Origin: Oscillospiraceae bacterium
Lineage (GTDB): Bacteria > Bacillota > Clostridia > UMGS1810
DNA: 64,000 nucleotides
NCBI GenBank assembly: GCA_021629085.1
Contig: JAJXRJ010000007.1
Span: 1 to 64,000 of the forward strand
Direction: 5' to 3'
A program made the translations under genes and the position numbers. The notes beneath the pieces were generated by a model. That model saw nothing but the letters and a program-made list of their open reading frames with translations, was not told the origin of the DNA and ran no database searches. Positions within the stretch are counted from its first letter, which is position 1; every line of letters starts with the position of its first letter. Of the stretch, positions 31,041 to 38,100 are shown in pieces.

Positions 31041-31414
31041 TTTGTTTCCCCCTTTGCATATACCTTGTCAATCTCATCCTTCACCCGTCCCGCCTGTGCG
31101 CCTAACTGCATGAGGCTGCCAGCGGTGCGGCGAAGGTCAAACAGCAGCACGCCAATCCGTTTTTCCTTTAAGCTGCTAACGTCGTTTGTGACAAACCGCC
31201 CTTTGCCGTTGACCGAGTAGGTGACGCCCTCCTGTTCCAAATAGGCGTAGGCTTTCTGAATGGTGTTGGGATTGACCGCAAGCTCGCATGCGAGCTCGCG
31301 CACAGAAGGAAGCTGCTCGTTTTCCTCCAATACGCCGCCCAGCACCAGCTGCTCAATTTTTGTCACCAGCTGCTCATAAATGGGCGCCGTGCCGCTTAGT
31401 GTGATACCCAGCAT
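31037..31414 (-). CDS. GntR family transcriptional regulator (YtrA type)
   Basis: This 125-residue repressor has the winged-helix of the YtrA subgroup: PIYEQLVTKIEQLVLGGVLEENEQLPSVRELACELAVNPNTIQKAYAYLEQEG. A short C-terminal dimerisation part follows. It probably controls its own ABC transporter operon. The near-perfect 28-bp palindrome at 31451-31478 overlaps the -10 and is the likely operator. The ATG has AAAGGAGG upstream. Confidence 0.9.
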   Translation of the reverse strand: MLGITLSGTAPIYEQLVTKIEQLVLGGVLEENEQLPSVRELACELAVNPNTIQKAYAYLEQEGVTYSVNGKGRFVTNDVSSLKEKRIGVLLFDLRRTAGSLMQLGAQAGRVKDEIDKVYAKGETK

Positions 31415-31450
31415 CGAGATTCCTCCTTTCTATTGCGTACTAGTGTTCCG

Positions 31451-31496
31451 TAGTGTGCTATATCTGTATAGTACACTATAACACATCTGTTGTCAA
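31451..31496 (-). promoter_or_regulatory. promoter and operator of the GntR-ABC operon
   Basis: On the minus strand TTGACA (31491-31496) and TACTAT (31468-31473) have a 17-base spacer. TAGTGTGCTATA (31451-31462) and TATAGTACACTA (31467-31478) form a palindrome with one mismatch around TCTG and cover the -10. Confidence 0.75.
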
Positions 31497-31543
31497 CCCC
31501 TTTTTTAAAATTTTACCAAATTTTTTTGATATCTGAAAAGATA

Positions 31544-31572
31544 TTGTAAAAAATAGCGATAGGGAGTATAAT
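31544..31572 (+). promoter_or_regulatory. promoter of the aminopeptidase gene
   Basis: TTGTAA (31544-31549) and TATAAT (31567-31572) have a 17-base spacer. Confidence 0.65.
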
Positions 31573-31596
31573 AGGAAGCAGAAAGGATGGATGATC

Positions 31597-32952
31597 ATGG
31601 AAAAAAACAGTTGGAACGCAATTGACAAAGCGGCCGCATTTGCGTTTTGTGAAGGGTACATGGACTTTTTAAACCGTTCAAAAACCGAGCGCCACTGTGC
31701 GCGCACGGCAGTGGAGCTGGCGCGTGCGGCGGGGTTTGTGCCGCTGGGGGAAACGGAGCGGCTGTCCCCCGGCGATAAGGTGTTTGTGGAAAACCGCGGC
31801 AAGAGCGTGCTGTTTGCCGTGATGGGCAAAGACGGCCTTTTTCATGGCGCAAACATTGTGGCGTCGCACATTGACAGCCCGCGTATCGATTTAAAGCCCA
31901 ACCCGCTCTATGAGGACTCGGAGCTGGCGCTTTTCAAAACCCACTATTATGGCGGCATCAAAAAATACCAGTGGCTGGCGCTGCCGCTTTCGCTCATTGG
32001 CACGGTGGTAAAAGAGGATGGGAGCAAGGTAGAAATCGACATTGGCGAAAAGGACAGCGACCCGGTGTTTACCATCACCGACCTTTTGCCGCATTTGGCG
32101 GCCGACCAGATGTCCAAAAAGGTGAGCGAGGCATTCCCGGGGGAAGATTTAAACGTGCTTTTGGGCTCCATCCCGTCCGAGGCGGAAAAGGACAAGGTCA
32201 AAGAGCACATGCTCTATTTATTGAAGGAACGCTACGGCATCACGGAGGAGGATTTTGTGAGCGCCGAGCTCTCGCTGGTGCCCAATGCCAAGGCGCGCAG
32301 CGCAGGGCTGGACGCATCGTTTGTGGGCGGCTACGGGCAGGATGACCGCGTGTGCGCCTATACGTCGCTTGCCGGGATATTAGCGCTTTCTTCGCCTGAC
32401 CGCACCTGCATCTGCTATTTGGCGGACAAAGAGGAGATTGGCAGCATGGGCAACACCGGCACCAAGTCCATGTTTTTTGAAAACTGCATGGCAAAGCTTT
32501 TGCAAAAGTCGCTGCCGCAAATGAGCGATATCCATTTAAAAGACGCGCTTTCCCATTCCGTATGCCTTTCCGCTGACGTAACCGCAGGCTATGACCCCAC
32601 CTATAAAAGCGTCAACGACCCGCTCAACAGCGCCTATGTGGGCGGCGGGCTGTGCATTTGCAAATACACCGGCGCGCGGGGCAAATCGTCCACGTCGGAT
32701 GCAAGCGCGGAGCTTGTGGCAAAGGTGCGCGGCATTTTCAACCAAAACGGCGTAAAATGGCAGATTGGCGAGCTGGGCAAGGTGGACCAGGGCGGCGGCG
32801 GCACGGTGGCGCAGTTTTTGGCAAACCTAAACATCGATACGCTCGATTGCGGCGTGCCGGTGCTCTCCATGCACGCGCCGTTTGAAATTACCTCCAAGGC
32901 GGATGTGTACAGCGGCTATTTGGGGTACCGGGCGTTTTACCAGTCAAAATAA
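31597..32952 (+). CDS. M18 family aminopeptidase
   Basis: This 451-residue zinc aminopeptidase removes N-terminal (often acidic) residues from peptides in the cytosol. Metal-site motifs are IVASHIDSPRIDLKP, YLADKEEIGSMGNTG, SADVTAGYDP and CGVPVLSMHAPFEITSKADV. The length fits bacterial M18 enzymes. The start could be the ATG at 31597, with AAAGG ten bases upstream, or the in-frame ATG at 31591. I prefer the former. A terminator follows. Confidence 0.92.
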   Translation: MEKNSWNAIDKAAAFAFCEGYMDFLNRSKTERHCARTAVELARAAGFVPLGETERLSPGDKVFVENRGKSVLFAVMGKDGLFHGANIVASHIDSPRIDLKPNPLYEDSELALFKTHYYGGIKKYQWLALPLSLIGTVVKEDGSKVEIDIGEKDSDPVFTITDLLPHLAADQMSKKVSEAFPGEDLNVLLGSIPSEAEKDKVKEHMLYLLKERYGITEEDFVSAELSLVPNAKARSAGLDASFVGGYGQDDRVCAYTSLAGILALSSPDRTCICYLADKEEIGSMGNTGTKSMFFENCMAKLLQKSLPQMSDIHLKDALSHSVCLSADVTAGYDPTYKSVNDPLNSAYVGGGLCICKYTGARGKSSTSDASAELVAKVRGIFNQNGVKWQIGELGKVDQGGGGTVAQFLANLNIDTLDCGVPVLSMHAPFEITSKADVYSGYLGYRAFYQSK

Positions 32953-32956
32953 GCAT

Positions 32957-32990
32957 AAAAAACCGGATACAGCTGGTATCCGGTTTTTTT
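32957..32990 (+). terminator. terminator after the aminopeptidase gene
   Basis: AAAAAACCGGATAC pairs with GTATCCGGTTTTTT around AGCTG. It can also act leftward for the operon at 33001-35252. Confidence 0.85.
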
Positions 32991-33000
32991 CATGCAATTT

Positions 33001-34044
33001 TTAAGAAAACATCTCTTCCATCTGGTAGGTTTTATAGAGCGTCAGCTGGCCGTTGTCCGTAAAAAGGGACAGGGCCACCACATTGTCCGCATCCGCGGTA
33101 AACTGCATCCGGAGCCGGGCGGCCGTTTGCCCGTCAAACCGGTCGGATTCCACAAACTGGCCGGTGTGCTTGTCAATCACCATCACGGTTTCGCCCGCGT
33201 CATCCGCGCCGTTTTTCACCAGGCAAAAAACAAAATCCCTGTTTTCAATGTGCTGCATCACACGCCTGCCGCCTGTGTTAAACGACAGCAGCGTATCCTT
33301 GTAAGCCAATTCCCTTTTGGCAGACGGGTCAATCACAATCGCACTGTTTGCCGCATCCCAGGTCAAAACGCCCTCATAGTAGGTATCGTGCGCCGCGCCG
33401 TCCCACTGCACGTTGTCGTCGCCGCCCACATAATAGGCGAGCGCGCGGATGGGCAGATAGGCCGTGCCGTCCATCAAAATGACCGGCGGCGCAAAGGCCC
33501 AGCTGTACATACAGCTTGCAACCTGGCAGTACACCGCCTCCCCGCCTGGGGAGACAATCTCTATGATGGGCATATTGGCGTTTGCGCCCGTCGTGGCGCC
33601 GTAGAGCTGCATGGTGAGATTGTCTGTGACAAGCGCCTGTTCCCCCTCCCAGGCATAAAAGGGGAAGGTGCGGTCCGCGCTTTGGAACACAGCGGGCGCC
33701 GCACTTTCTGGCACGCCGTAGTTCACACGGCATCCCAGCCGTTCAAACGCGGCCCGCAGCGGTATGTAATAGCTGTCGGTGGGAAGGTAGGCCGAATTTT
33801 CAACCTGCACAATCTCAATGGCGTGCGTTTTGCCGTCAATGGTCAGGCTGCCGTTTGCCGTTTCCCACCCGTCATATGCCGCCATCACCAGGGTGGCGCA
33901 GGCCGTGGCGGTCAAAACTGCCGCACTCACCAAAAGCGCCAGCCACTTTGCAAACGCCGGTTTTTTGCGCCGGATGCTGTAAAACCGCAGCTGCAGCGCC
34001 TTTTTATTGCTGCTCATGCTGGTTGTGTAAAGGGATTGAAACAT
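33001..34044 (-). CDS. membrane-anchored copper-amine-oxidase-N-like (stalk) protein, probably the detached sensor half of the M56 gene
   Basis: This 347-residue protein opens MFQSLYTTSMSSNKKALQLR, then a transmembrane segment (about residues 32-56), then an extracellular part. That part has two stalk-type motifs, DSYYIPLRAAFERLGC and TAYLPIRALAYYVGGDD. The first 55 residues look like the segment after the protease domain in full-length M56/BlaR1 sensors, so it reads as the rest of the upstream gene in a +1 frame. GGAGGAG lies six bases before the ATG at 34044, so independent translation is possible. The overlap with the M56 gene is 41 bases. Confidence 0.6.
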   Translation of the reverse strand: MFQSLYTTSMSSNKKALQLRFYSIRRKKPAFAKWLALLVSAAVLTATACATLVMAAYDGWETANGSLTIDGKTHAIEIVQVENSAYLPTDSYYIPLRAAFERLGCRVNYGVPESAAPAVFQSADRTFPFYAWEGEQALVTDNLTMQLYGATTGANANMPIIEIVSPGGEAVYCQVASCMYSWAFAPPVILMDGTAYLPIRALAYYVGGDDNVQWDGAAHDTYYEGVLTWDAANSAIVIDPSAKRELAYKDTLLSFNTGGRRVMQHIENRDFVFCLVKNGADDAGETVMVIDKHTGQFVESDRFDGQTAARLRMQFTADADNVVALSLFTDNGQLTLYKTYQMEEMFS

Positions 34045-34900
34045 GCTTTTCTCCTCCATTCTTGTGCGTTACCAAATCCAATATGGTCTTCATATACAAA
34101 TTTTGCCCGTCCTTTGGCATATGGGCGGTCACCGCCATATCACAGGCCACCTCGCACGCCTCGCTCAAATTTGCGCACAACAGATAGGCAAGCGGGTTAA
34201 ACCAGTGGATGGCGTTGGTCAGAAGCGCCAGCCATTTGCGCGCCAGGTCTTTGCGCTTTAGATGCATCAGCTCGTGTAAGAACACCATGTAGCGCTGGTC
34301 ATCCCTAAGAGCAGTGCAGGGAAGGTAGATGACCGGGCGGAACATGCCGGTTAAAAAGGGGGACTGTGCGCGGTTTACCATGCGCAGCCGCACGGTTTGG
34401 CGCACGCCCGCGGCGGCCTTTGCACGGATAAACGCCTCGCTTTCCGGCAGGGGCTGGCTGTGCCTGCGGGTTTTGATAAGGAAGCTTGCATAGCTGCAAG
34501 CCGCGAACAGCAAATACACCCCCATGCCGATGAGCCAGATGCCGCCCATAAGGTCCAGCAGGCGGATTTTATGGGTTTTAGAAACCGTAATTTCCCGGTA
34601 TTCCACAGGCGTATCCTCTTTTAACACCACTTCGGGCGGCAGCTGCGTCTGGGCCAGGTTGATTTGCGTTTGGCCGGCGCGCGGCACAAAGGAGACCGCC
34701 TGCTTTTGGGGGATGAGCTTCCACGCCGGGAACAGCATGCACACAATGACCGCCAGCCACATGCAGGACTGCCATTTGGCAGGAAGCTTTTTTACCGTAA
34801 CAGGCTTGAGCGCCAAAAGCAATGCAGTCAGCGCACCGCCCAGCACGCTCAGCTGGGCAACTGTTTTAAACACCGTCCCCATATGCCTACTCCAAATCAA
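34004..34900 (-). CDS. M56 family metallopeptidase (BlaR1/MecR1-like), frame ends early
   Basis: This 298-residue membrane protease has hydrophobic segments near residues 12-32, 37-56 and 115-135 and the zinc motif FLHELMHLKRKDL. NAIHWFNPLAYLLCANLSEACEVACDMAV follows. In the family a signal detected outside activates this protease, which then releases genes repressed by BlaI. Full BlaR1-like sensors continue with a last membrane span and an extracellular sensor. Here the frame stops after HNQHEQQ, and those parts are found in the next gene in another frame. The BlaI partner lies just upstream. Confidence 0.8.
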   Translation of the reverse strand: MIWSRHMGTVFKTVAQLSVLGGALTALLLALKPVTVKKLPAKWQSCMWLAVIVCMLFPAWKLIPQKQAVSFVPRAGQTQINLAQTQLPPEVVLKEDTPVEYREITVSKTHKIRLLDLMGGIWLIGMGVYLLFAACSYASFLIKTRRHSQPLPESEAFIRAKAAAGVRQTVRLRMVNRAQSPFLTGMFRPVIYLPCTALRDDQRYMVFLHELMHLKRKDLARKWLALLTNAIHWFNPLAYLLCANLSEACEVACDMAVTAHMPKDGQNLYMKTILDLVTHKNGGEKHVSIPLHNQHEQQ

Positions 34901-35252
34901 ACATGGATTTTAAGTCCTCCACCTCGTCGTCTGAGAGGGCCTGGTTTTCATAGAGCGCGGCCACAAGCTTTTTCACAGACCCGTCATACAGCTTGGAAAG
35001 GAACGACCGGGTTTCCTGCATGTTATACGCCTCCTGGTTTAAAACTGGATAGTAATAGTGCACCTTGCCCTGCCGCTCAAATTGGACGGCGCCCTTTTCT
35101 ACCAGACGATTCAGCAGGGTTGCCACGGTGTTGCTCTTCCATTTTTTTTCGGGCAGGGCGTGCAAAACGCCGCTGACCGTGAGCGGGGACGCGCTGCCCC
35201 ACAACGCCTTCATAATTTCATATTCCGACTCTGAAATGGTTTGTTTTGCCAC
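34887..35252 (-). CDS. BlaI/MecI/CopY family transcriptional repressor
   Basis: This 121-residue winged-helix repressor reads AKQTISESEYEIMKALWGSASPLTVSGVLHALPEKKWKSNTVATLLNRLVEKGAV. A C-terminal dimerisation region follows, where M56 proteases cut in known systems. I chose the GTG start at 35252 for its GGGAGGC. Two TACAnnTGTA-type dyads lie in its promoter (35274-35290 and 35306-35320). It overlaps the M56 gene by 14 bases. No beta-lactamase or PBP gene is nearby. Confidence 0.9.
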   Translation of the reverse strand: MAKQTISESEYEIMKALWGSASPLTVSGVLHALPEKKWKSNTVATLLNRLVEKGAVQFERQGKVHYYYPVLNQEAYNMQETRSFLSKLYDGSVKKLVAALYENQALSDDEVEDLKSMFDLE

Positions 35253-35273
35253 ATAAACGCCTCCCAACATAAT

Positions 35274-35326
35274 AACTACACGTGTGGTTATAGTGGTATT
35301 ATACAACTACAAATGTGGTTTGTCAA
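35274..35326 (-). promoter_or_regulatory. blaI-like operon promoter with two operators
   Basis: On the minus strand TTGACA (35321-35326) and TATAAT (35298-35303) have a 17-base spacer. AACCACATTTGTAGT sits in the spacer (35306-35320), and AACCACACGTGTAGTT lies just downstream of the -10 (35275-35290). Both match the BlaI-type TACAnnTGTA core. Confidence 0.75.
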
Positions 35327-35373
35327 TAGGGTTTTTCAAAAAAAACAGCAGACACGTTTGTGTCTGCCGCAAA

Positions 35374-36813
35374 TTACTGCCCGCTTTGCAAGAGCAGGCG
35401 GTCTTTTACCGCCCAGAGGCGTTTGGAAAGGTCCACATAATAGCGGTGCGGGTTTTCCAGCCGCTTGACCTCGTCCCACAGGTTGTCCACTTTTTGTTTG
35501 CAGCCCGCCTTGATGGCCTCAATCCCGGGCGAATCATACACCCGCCGGCCCGCTTTGAAAATGGGCACCAGAAGGTCTTTGGCATAATAGCCTGTGATGG
35601 TTTTGCGCTTCCAGGTGTGCTCCGGATCAAACAGCTCATAGGCCGACCCGTCCGGCGCGGGCTCGTCCTCCAAGGTCATCACGTCCGCAATGGCCTTGTG
35701 GGTGTCGGCCTCAAACAGCCGGTAGAGGTTTTTGGCGCACGGCGTGGTAATTTTGGCCACGTTTTCCGAAAGCTTGATTTTGGGGATTTCCCGCTCCCCG
35801 TCATAGATGGACACCAGCTTGTACACCCCGCCGAACACCGGCTCGGAGTGGGAGGTGATGAGCCGCTCGCCCACGCCAAAGGTGTCCACCTGCGCGCCCT
35901 GGTCCAACAGGTCGCGGATGATGTATTCGTCCAGCGAATTGGTGGCAACGATTTTGCAGTCGGGAAAGCCCTCCCGGTCTAACACTGCGCGGATTTTTTT
36001 GCTGAGGTAGGTGATGTCGCCGCTGTCAATGCGCACGCCCTTGGGGCGGAAGCCCTTTTTCAACACCACGTCGCGGAATACCCGAATGGCGTTTGGCAGG
36101 CCGGATTTTAACACGTTAAACGTGTCGATGAGCAGGGTGCAGTCGTCCGGGTAGGTCTCCGCATACGCCTTAAACGCGTCATATTCCGTGGGGAAGAGCT
36201 GCACCCAGCTGTGCGCCATGGTGCCCAGCGACGGGATGGAATACAAGATGTCGGAAATGGTGCAGGCCGTGCCCGCACACCCCGCGATATAGGCGGCGCG
36301 CGCGCCGTTTATGGCGCCGTTGGTGCCCTGTGCCCGGCGGGAGCCAAATTCCATCACCGGCCGGCCCTTTGCCGCGCGCACAATGCGGTTGGCCTTGGTG
36401 GCGATGAGGCTTTGGTGGTTGATGGTCAAAAGCAGCATGGTTTCAATAAACTGCGCTTCTATCACCGGGCCCTTCACCTTGACAATGGGCTCGCCGGGGA
36501 AGATGGGCGTGCCCTCTTCCACGGCCCACACGTCGCACGAAAACCGGAAGTTTGCAAGATAGTCTAAAAATTCTTCGCAAAACATGTTTTTAGAGCGTAA
36601 AAACGAAATGTCGTCCGGCGAGAAATGCAGCTGCTCTATGTATTCAATGAGCTGCTCCACGCCGGCCATAATGGCAAAGCCGCCGTCGTCCGGGATTTTT
36701 CGAAAAAACATGTCAAAGCAGGCAACCCGGTCCTTATACCCGTGGATAAAATAGCCGTTTGCCATGGTGATTTCATAAAAATCCATGAGCATGGTTAAAT
36801 TGATATTTTGCAT
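35374..36813 (-). CDS. pncB: nicotinate phosphoribosyltransferase
   Basis: This 479-residue enzyme makes nicotinate mononucleotide in the NAD salvage pathway. Visible marks are NLTMLMDFYEITMANGYF at the start, MEFGSRRAQGTNGA, GTMAHSWVQLFPTEYDAF with the phosphorylated-histidine region, VRIDSGDITYLS and FGVGERLITSHSEPVFGGVYKL. The length matches the Firmicutes type. The 94-residue gene just upstream may be co-transcribed (12-base gap). Confidence 0.95.
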   Translation of the reverse strand: MQNINLTMLMDFYEITMANGYFIHGYKDRVACFDMFFRKIPDDGGFAIMAGVEQLIEYIEQLHFSPDDISFLRSKNMFCEEFLDYLANFRFSCDVWAVEEGTPIFPGEPIVKVKGPVIEAQFIETMLLLTINHQSLIATKANRIVRAAKGRPVMEFGSRRAQGTNGAINGARAAYIAGCAGTACTISDILYSIPSLGTMAHSWVQLFPTEYDAFKAYAETYPDDCTLLIDTFNVLKSGLPNAIRVFRDVVLKKGFRPKGVRIDSGDITYLSKKIRAVLDREGFPDCKIVATNSLDEYIIRDLLDQGAQVDTFGVGERLITSHSEPVFGGVYKLVSIYDGEREIPKIKLSENVAKITTPCAKNLYRLFEADTHKAIADVMTLEDEPAPDGSAYELFDPEHTWKRKTITGYYAKDLLVPIFKAGRRVYDSPGIEAIKAGCKQKVDNLWDEVKRLENPHRYYVDLSKRLWAVKDRLLLQSGQ

Positions 36814-36825
36814 GTCGCACCCCTT

Positions 36826-37110
36826 TTAGATGTCGCCGTTAAGCGCCTCCTGCAGCCAGAAGCCGCCCACGTCCAGCGCCTCGTACATATCCTCGCGTTC
36901 CGCCTTTTTGATGGTGGTGTTGTCGTCCGACACCAGCTCAATGTAAATGTGCGCGGGGATTTCCAAATCCTTCACCATTGTGGTTTTTAAAATGGTCATG
37001 CGAAGGTGGTAACGGTCGTTCATATCGCCGTATATGATGACATTCCCGCGCTTAATGAGCGGGATCCCCTTATATGTGATAAATTCCTGCGGCTGTTTCT
37101 TTTTCGGCAT
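36826..37110 (-). CDS. conserved hypothetical protein (94 residues)
   Basis: This is a small acidic protein without signal or membrane segments. It contains EFITYKGIPLIKRGNVIIYGDMNDRYHLRMTI and ends in MYEALDVGGFWLQEALN. The pattern of two short beta hairpins plus a C-terminal helix resembles small uncharacterised clostridial proteins I have seen, but I cannot assign a function. The ATG has AGAGGGG upstream. It is followed after 12 bases by pncB, so the two may form an operon. Confidence 0.6.
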   Translation of the reverse strand: MPKKKQPQEFITYKGIPLIKRGNVIIYGDMNDRYHLRMTILKTTMVKDLEIPAHIYIELVSDDNTTIKKAEREDMYEALDVGGFWLQEALNGDI

Positions 37111-37300
37111 AGTAGCATTCCCCTCTTTTCCTTCCATATTATTTTTATCATACCATATTATCCCCGTTCTGTAAAGAACTATTTGTCTGCAGGCGATGCC
37201 GGGAAATGGTACATTTCTTATTGCAAAACACACTGGTTTATGATATGATGCAGATAGCGGGCAGGTATTTTTCTGCCCAATCATAAAAGGGGGAATTTTT

Positions 37301-38005
37301 ATGACCACCAGAAAGACCTTAAAAGCCCTGGCAAAGGAGCAGATCCGGGGCAACATCTGGAAGCTGTTTCTGATGTCGCTGGTAGTGGGGCTGATTGCAG
37401 CCGCATTGACATTGCCAGGCACAATGGCTTCAATGGGCAGCGTGAACAGAGGCATAACGGATTTTTACGCCTCAAGCGTATATCCCGCCACAGCGGGGCT
37501 GCAGCTTTCAGGCCCGGCTGTGGCATTCAACCTTCTTGGCACGGTGCTGGCATGGGTTGTGTCGTCCGGGTTTGCCTTTGGCATGTGCCGCGTCTACTTA
37601 AACCTCACCGACGGCATCCGGCCCAGCTTCGAAGTGCTGTTTGACGGGTTCCGCCACATTTTAAAAATGATTGCAGTCACCTTTTTGGTGGGGCTGTTCA
37701 CCTTTTTGTGGACGCTTTTGCTGATCATCCCGGGCATTGTCAAATCGTATTCGTATTCCATGGCCATCTACATCCAGGTGGAAAACCCAGACCTGTCGCC
37801 GCTCGAAGCCATCCGGCGGAGCAAAGAGATGATGGTGGGGCACAAGTTTGAATTTTTTGTGTTAGAGCTCTCCTTCATTTTGTGGATCCTCCTTGGCGCC
37901 ATCACCTTTGGCCTTGCCTACATCTATATCATCCCTTACATGGAGGCAACCTTTGTCAACTTCTATAAGGCAGTCAGCCAGGAGGGTGCGCCGGCGCAGG
38001 CGTAA
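37301..38005 (+). CDS. DUF975 family membrane protein
   Basis: This 234-residue protein opens MTTRKTLKALAKEQIRGNIWKLFLMSLVVGLI and has five likely membrane segments. VYLNLTDGIRPSFEVLFDGF lies between the second and third, and AIRRSKEMMVGHKFEFFVLELSFI in the middle. This is the DUF975 pattern, of unknown function. AAAGGGGGAA precedes the ATG. The next gene starts 95 bases downstream behind its own regulatory region. Confidence 0.8.
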   Translation: MTTRKTLKALAKEQIRGNIWKLFLMSLVVGLIAAALTLPGTMASMGSVNRGITDFYASSVYPATAGLQLSGPAVAFNLLGTVLAWVVSSGFAFGMCRVYLNLTDGIRPSFEVLFDGFRHILKMIAVTFLVGLFTFLWTLLLIIPGIVKSYSYSMAIYIQVENPDLSPLEAIRRSKEMMVGHKFEFFVLELSFILWILLGAITFGLAYIYIIPYMEATFVNFYKAVSQEGAPAQA

Positions 38006-38010
38006 CCCAC

Positions 38011-38062
38011 TTTACCTAAATTTTACATAATTTGGGTTTAGAATTTACCCATCCCGTATAAA
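38011..38062 (+). promoter_or_regulatory. Pho-box-like direct repeats and promoter
   Basis: TTTACC (38011), TTTACA (38022), a degenerate unit (38033) and TTTACC (38044) recur with an exact 11-base period. The -10 TATAAA (38057-38062) follows. This is the geometry of PhoP-type binding sites, and the operon downstream encodes a phosphate cotransporter and a PhoP/PhoR-like pair. Confidence 0.6.
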
Positions 38063-38100
38063 ATGATAACATAGGATTCTCATAATACGGGGGAAACAGA

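Noticed and set aside
32992..34200. 402-codon plus-strand ORF over the M56/stalk genes
   Set aside because: It has no ribosome binding site and is rich in His, Arg and Pro as antisense frames are here. The minus-strand proteins have membrane spans and a zinc motif.
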